From positions 1 to 7,146 of the forward strand of contig SIAG01000213.1 in the NCBI GenBank assembly GCA_009691925.1: a DNA stretch of 7,146 nucleotides, read 5' to 3'. The stretch is from Planctomycetaceae bacterium. Lineage in GTDB: Bacteria > Planctomycetota > Planctomycetia > Pirellulales > UBA1268. Both the position numbers and the translations under genes were made by a program. The notes beneath the pieces were generated by a model, which was given only the letters and a program-made list of their open reading frames with translations, searched no databases and was not told the origin of the DNA. Of this stretch, positions 6,141 to 7,146 are shown piece after piece. Position 1 is the stretch's first letter. Each line of letters starts with the position of its first letter.

Positions 6141-6587
6141 TCATTCATTCTCATCAGGCCGCTTCGCAATGCCGGAATCGCGCTCATAAAAACAAAGGTT
6201 AAGATCGACTCCTATTGAATTTAGGTCGTGCAAGAGGTGTGAATAAAAATCGCACGCAGAACACATGCCGTGCGAAAAAATATCAACATCAAATGACACG
6301 CTTCCGCCGGATTTCAATTGCAAGATGGCGTCAGAAAACGGCTTCAGCTTGTCGGCGAATTGCTGAAGCGTGTCGCTCAACATCTTCTGGCGAGTACTGA
6401 CTCTAGAATCACAGAAAGAAAAGATCCAAACGCTTGCTTTCGCGCGTCGCTTTCCGACTGTTAAGTCTCCGGCTGACACAGCGGATCGCGGAGTGAGGCC
6501 GTGGAAACATTCACCTATCTCGGTGGCGCTCAAGCGAGGATGCTGTACCACAAGCTCCACAATGTATTCATACTCATCATTAGCCAT
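6141..6587 (-). CDS. DUF4279-like protein, candidate immunity protein
   Basis: A 148-residue soluble protein without signal or membrane segments. Its pattern fits DUF4279: an N-terminal strand and helix ending in a Pro-containing turn (YEYIVELVVQHPRLSATEIG at 7-26, then LTPRSAVSAGD at 31-41), a Trp-containing strand (SVWIFSF, 52-58), a long helix (about 68-92, LSDTLQQFADKLKPFSDAI), a strand after GG (SVSFDVDIF, 96-104), and a closing helix-strand (SHLLHDLNSIGVDLNLCFYE, 116-135). The molecular function of DUF4279 is not known to me. The ATG at 6587 is chosen over the in-frame ATG at 6626, which lies inside the upstream gene; GGTAGGA directly precedes 6587 and overlaps the TAG of that gene, only 4 nt away. 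This coupled position immediately after a toxin-like tip is the usual place for an immunity gene. GC is about 40-50%, well below the pyr region. Confidence 0.7.
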   Translation of the reverse strand: MANDEYEYIVELVVQHPRLSATEIGECFHGLTPRSAVSAGDLTVGKRRAKASVWIFSFCDSRVSTRQKMLSDTLQQFADKLKPFSDAILQLKSGGSVSFDVDIFSHGMCSACDFYSHLLHDLNSIGVDLNLCFYERDSGIAKRPDENE

Positions 6588-6591
6588 ATTC

Positions 6592-7146
6592 CTACCACCC
6601 AAAGTAATGAACGACACCGCCCACAAATGTTACCGCGCCGCCGATGACGATCGCTCCGCCGGTTACCACTAGCAGCGGGTCGTCTATGACTCCGATCACA
6701 GTTGCATTGTCCGCGAGGATCACACCAGACCCAACAACACCGGTGGTAGCGATCCCAGTCCCCCAGCCTATAATGATTACACCCATGCCAGAGATGGCAG
6801 TAGCCTCTGCCCAGGTCTGCCACCCACCTAGATTCTCACCTCTGCCATTGGGATCAGGAACCCACACATTACCGTCGGAATCAATTCCGACCCACGTATT
6901 CGCTCCGACGCCCTCACCAGATCGCTTTAGCTGTTCTTTGATTTTGTGAATCAACTCGCGAGTCATTTCTGGAATCTTGTCAATTGGGCGAGTGCCGTCT
7001 GGAAGATCTTTAGGCGTGGTTCCAGGGCGATTCAGGGGCGTCTCGCGCCCTTCCTTTTGCGGTTGCTCGTCGTCGGTGGACGTGGCCGTCGGGGTCGGCC
7101 GCCCAGCGGGGGGATTGCCGCCGTCTTTCCCGCTTCCGGTGTCCGT
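6592..7146 (-). CDS. C-terminus of Rhs/polymorphic-toxin-like protein (partial)
   Basis: The frame is open from the right edge to TAG at 6592-6594; 184 residues are visible and the N-terminal bulk is outside. Visible residues 1-45 are a Gly/Pro/Thr-rich linker. Residues 48-55 read LPDGTRPID, followed by a helix (MTRELIHKIKEQLKRSG, from 61) and WVGIDSDGNVWVPDPNGRGENLGGW at 85-109, shown here as two parts: WVGIDSDGNVW and a GxxENxGxW end. From memory, this LPxGTxPID...IK...GNVWxxxPDGxxxNxG module sits near the C-terminus of many Rhs-type toxins. The last 66 residues are very hydrophobic and glycine-rich (two long segments near 119-143 and 158-180) with no obvious nuclease or other catalytic motif, suggesting a membrane-active tip. 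The ATG at 6966 is in frame, but codons upstream carry the conserved LPDGTRPID, so I treat it as internal. GC falls inside the gene near 7020. The following gene is its likely immunity partner. The assignment is good; the mode of toxicity is inference. Confidence 0.65.
   Translation of the reverse strand, partial: TDTGSGKDGGNPPAGRPTPTATSTDDEQPQKEGRETPLNRPGTTPKDLPDGTRPIDKIPEMTRELIHKIKEQLKRSGEGVGANTWVGIDSDGNVWVPDPNGRGENLGGWQTWAEATAISGMGVIIIGWGTGIATTGVVGSGVILADNATVIGVIDDPLLVVTGGAIVIGGAVTFVGGVVHYFGW

Noticed and set aside
5914..6189. 91-residue plus-strand frame after the 2H gene
   Set aside because: Antisense to the transposase remnant and the DUF4279 gene end. No ribosome binding site, and the Arg/Ser-rich sequence has no motif.
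6530..6823. 97-residue minus-strand frame rich in Cys/His/Arg
   Set aside because: Out-of-frame shadow of the toxin tip that runs past its stop into the DUF4279 gene; no start signal.
6592..6966. Separate 124-residue gene starting at ATG 6966
   Set aside because: The frame is open to the right edge and the codons just upstream encode the LPDGTRPID segment that belongs to the same toxin-like module, so the ATG is most likely internal.
1..7146. CRISPR array or tRNA/rRNA genes
   Set aside because: I looked for regularly spaced direct repeats and for tRNA-like cloverleaf segments, and saw neither.

Overview
The window is GC-rich (roughly 65-75% over most of its length) and reads like chromosomal DNA of a planctomycete, probably near Pirellulales. 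I infer this from composition, from a lipoprotein-like gene whose C-terminal domain I associate with that phylum, and from a cytoplasmic pyrimidine-synthesis cluster with single-domain enzymes. The taxon is an inference; no rRNA or marker phylogeny is available here.

Layout, left to right. Positions 1-612 hold no convincing gene. They contain a 9-nt tandem repeat and three hairpin structures followed by T-rich tracts on the + strand (about 144-220, 321-393 and 537-579). Positions 613-3423 are a tight minus-strand operon, transcribed right to left: pyrB (aspartate carbamoyltransferase), pyrC (type I dihydroorotase, overlapping pyrB by 1 nt at TGATG) and, 13 nt further on, a YacP/Rae1-like NYN-domain ribonuclease. 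PyrB and PyrC catalyse steps 2 and 3 of UMP synthesis. The RNase is a likely co-transcribed passenger.

Positions 3424-3757 form a divergent intergenic region with a perfect 9-bp inverted repeat. On the + strand follow a long Pro/Ala-rich putative lipoprotein (3758-5119) and a secreted 2H-phosphoesterase / 2'-5' RNA ligase-like protein with both HxT motifs (5189-5917).

Positions 5918-7146 are accessory in character and lower in GC. They hold a frameshifted N-terminal remnant of an IS5-type transposase (about 5941-6060, minus), then a DUF4279-like small protein (6141-6587, minus). Four nucleotides before that gene is the 3' end of a large gene running off the right edge (6592-7146, minus). This last gene ends like an Rhs/polymorphic-toxin C-terminus: a low-complexity linker, the LPDGTRPID and WVGIDSDGNVW module, then a 66-residue glycine/valine/isoleucine-rich tail that could insert into membranes. 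GC falls sharply inside that single reading frame, as expected where toxin tips are exchanged. Together with its coupled downstream partner it looks like an effector-immunity pair, possibly with an undescribed membrane-active toxin tip. This is the most interesting part of the window.
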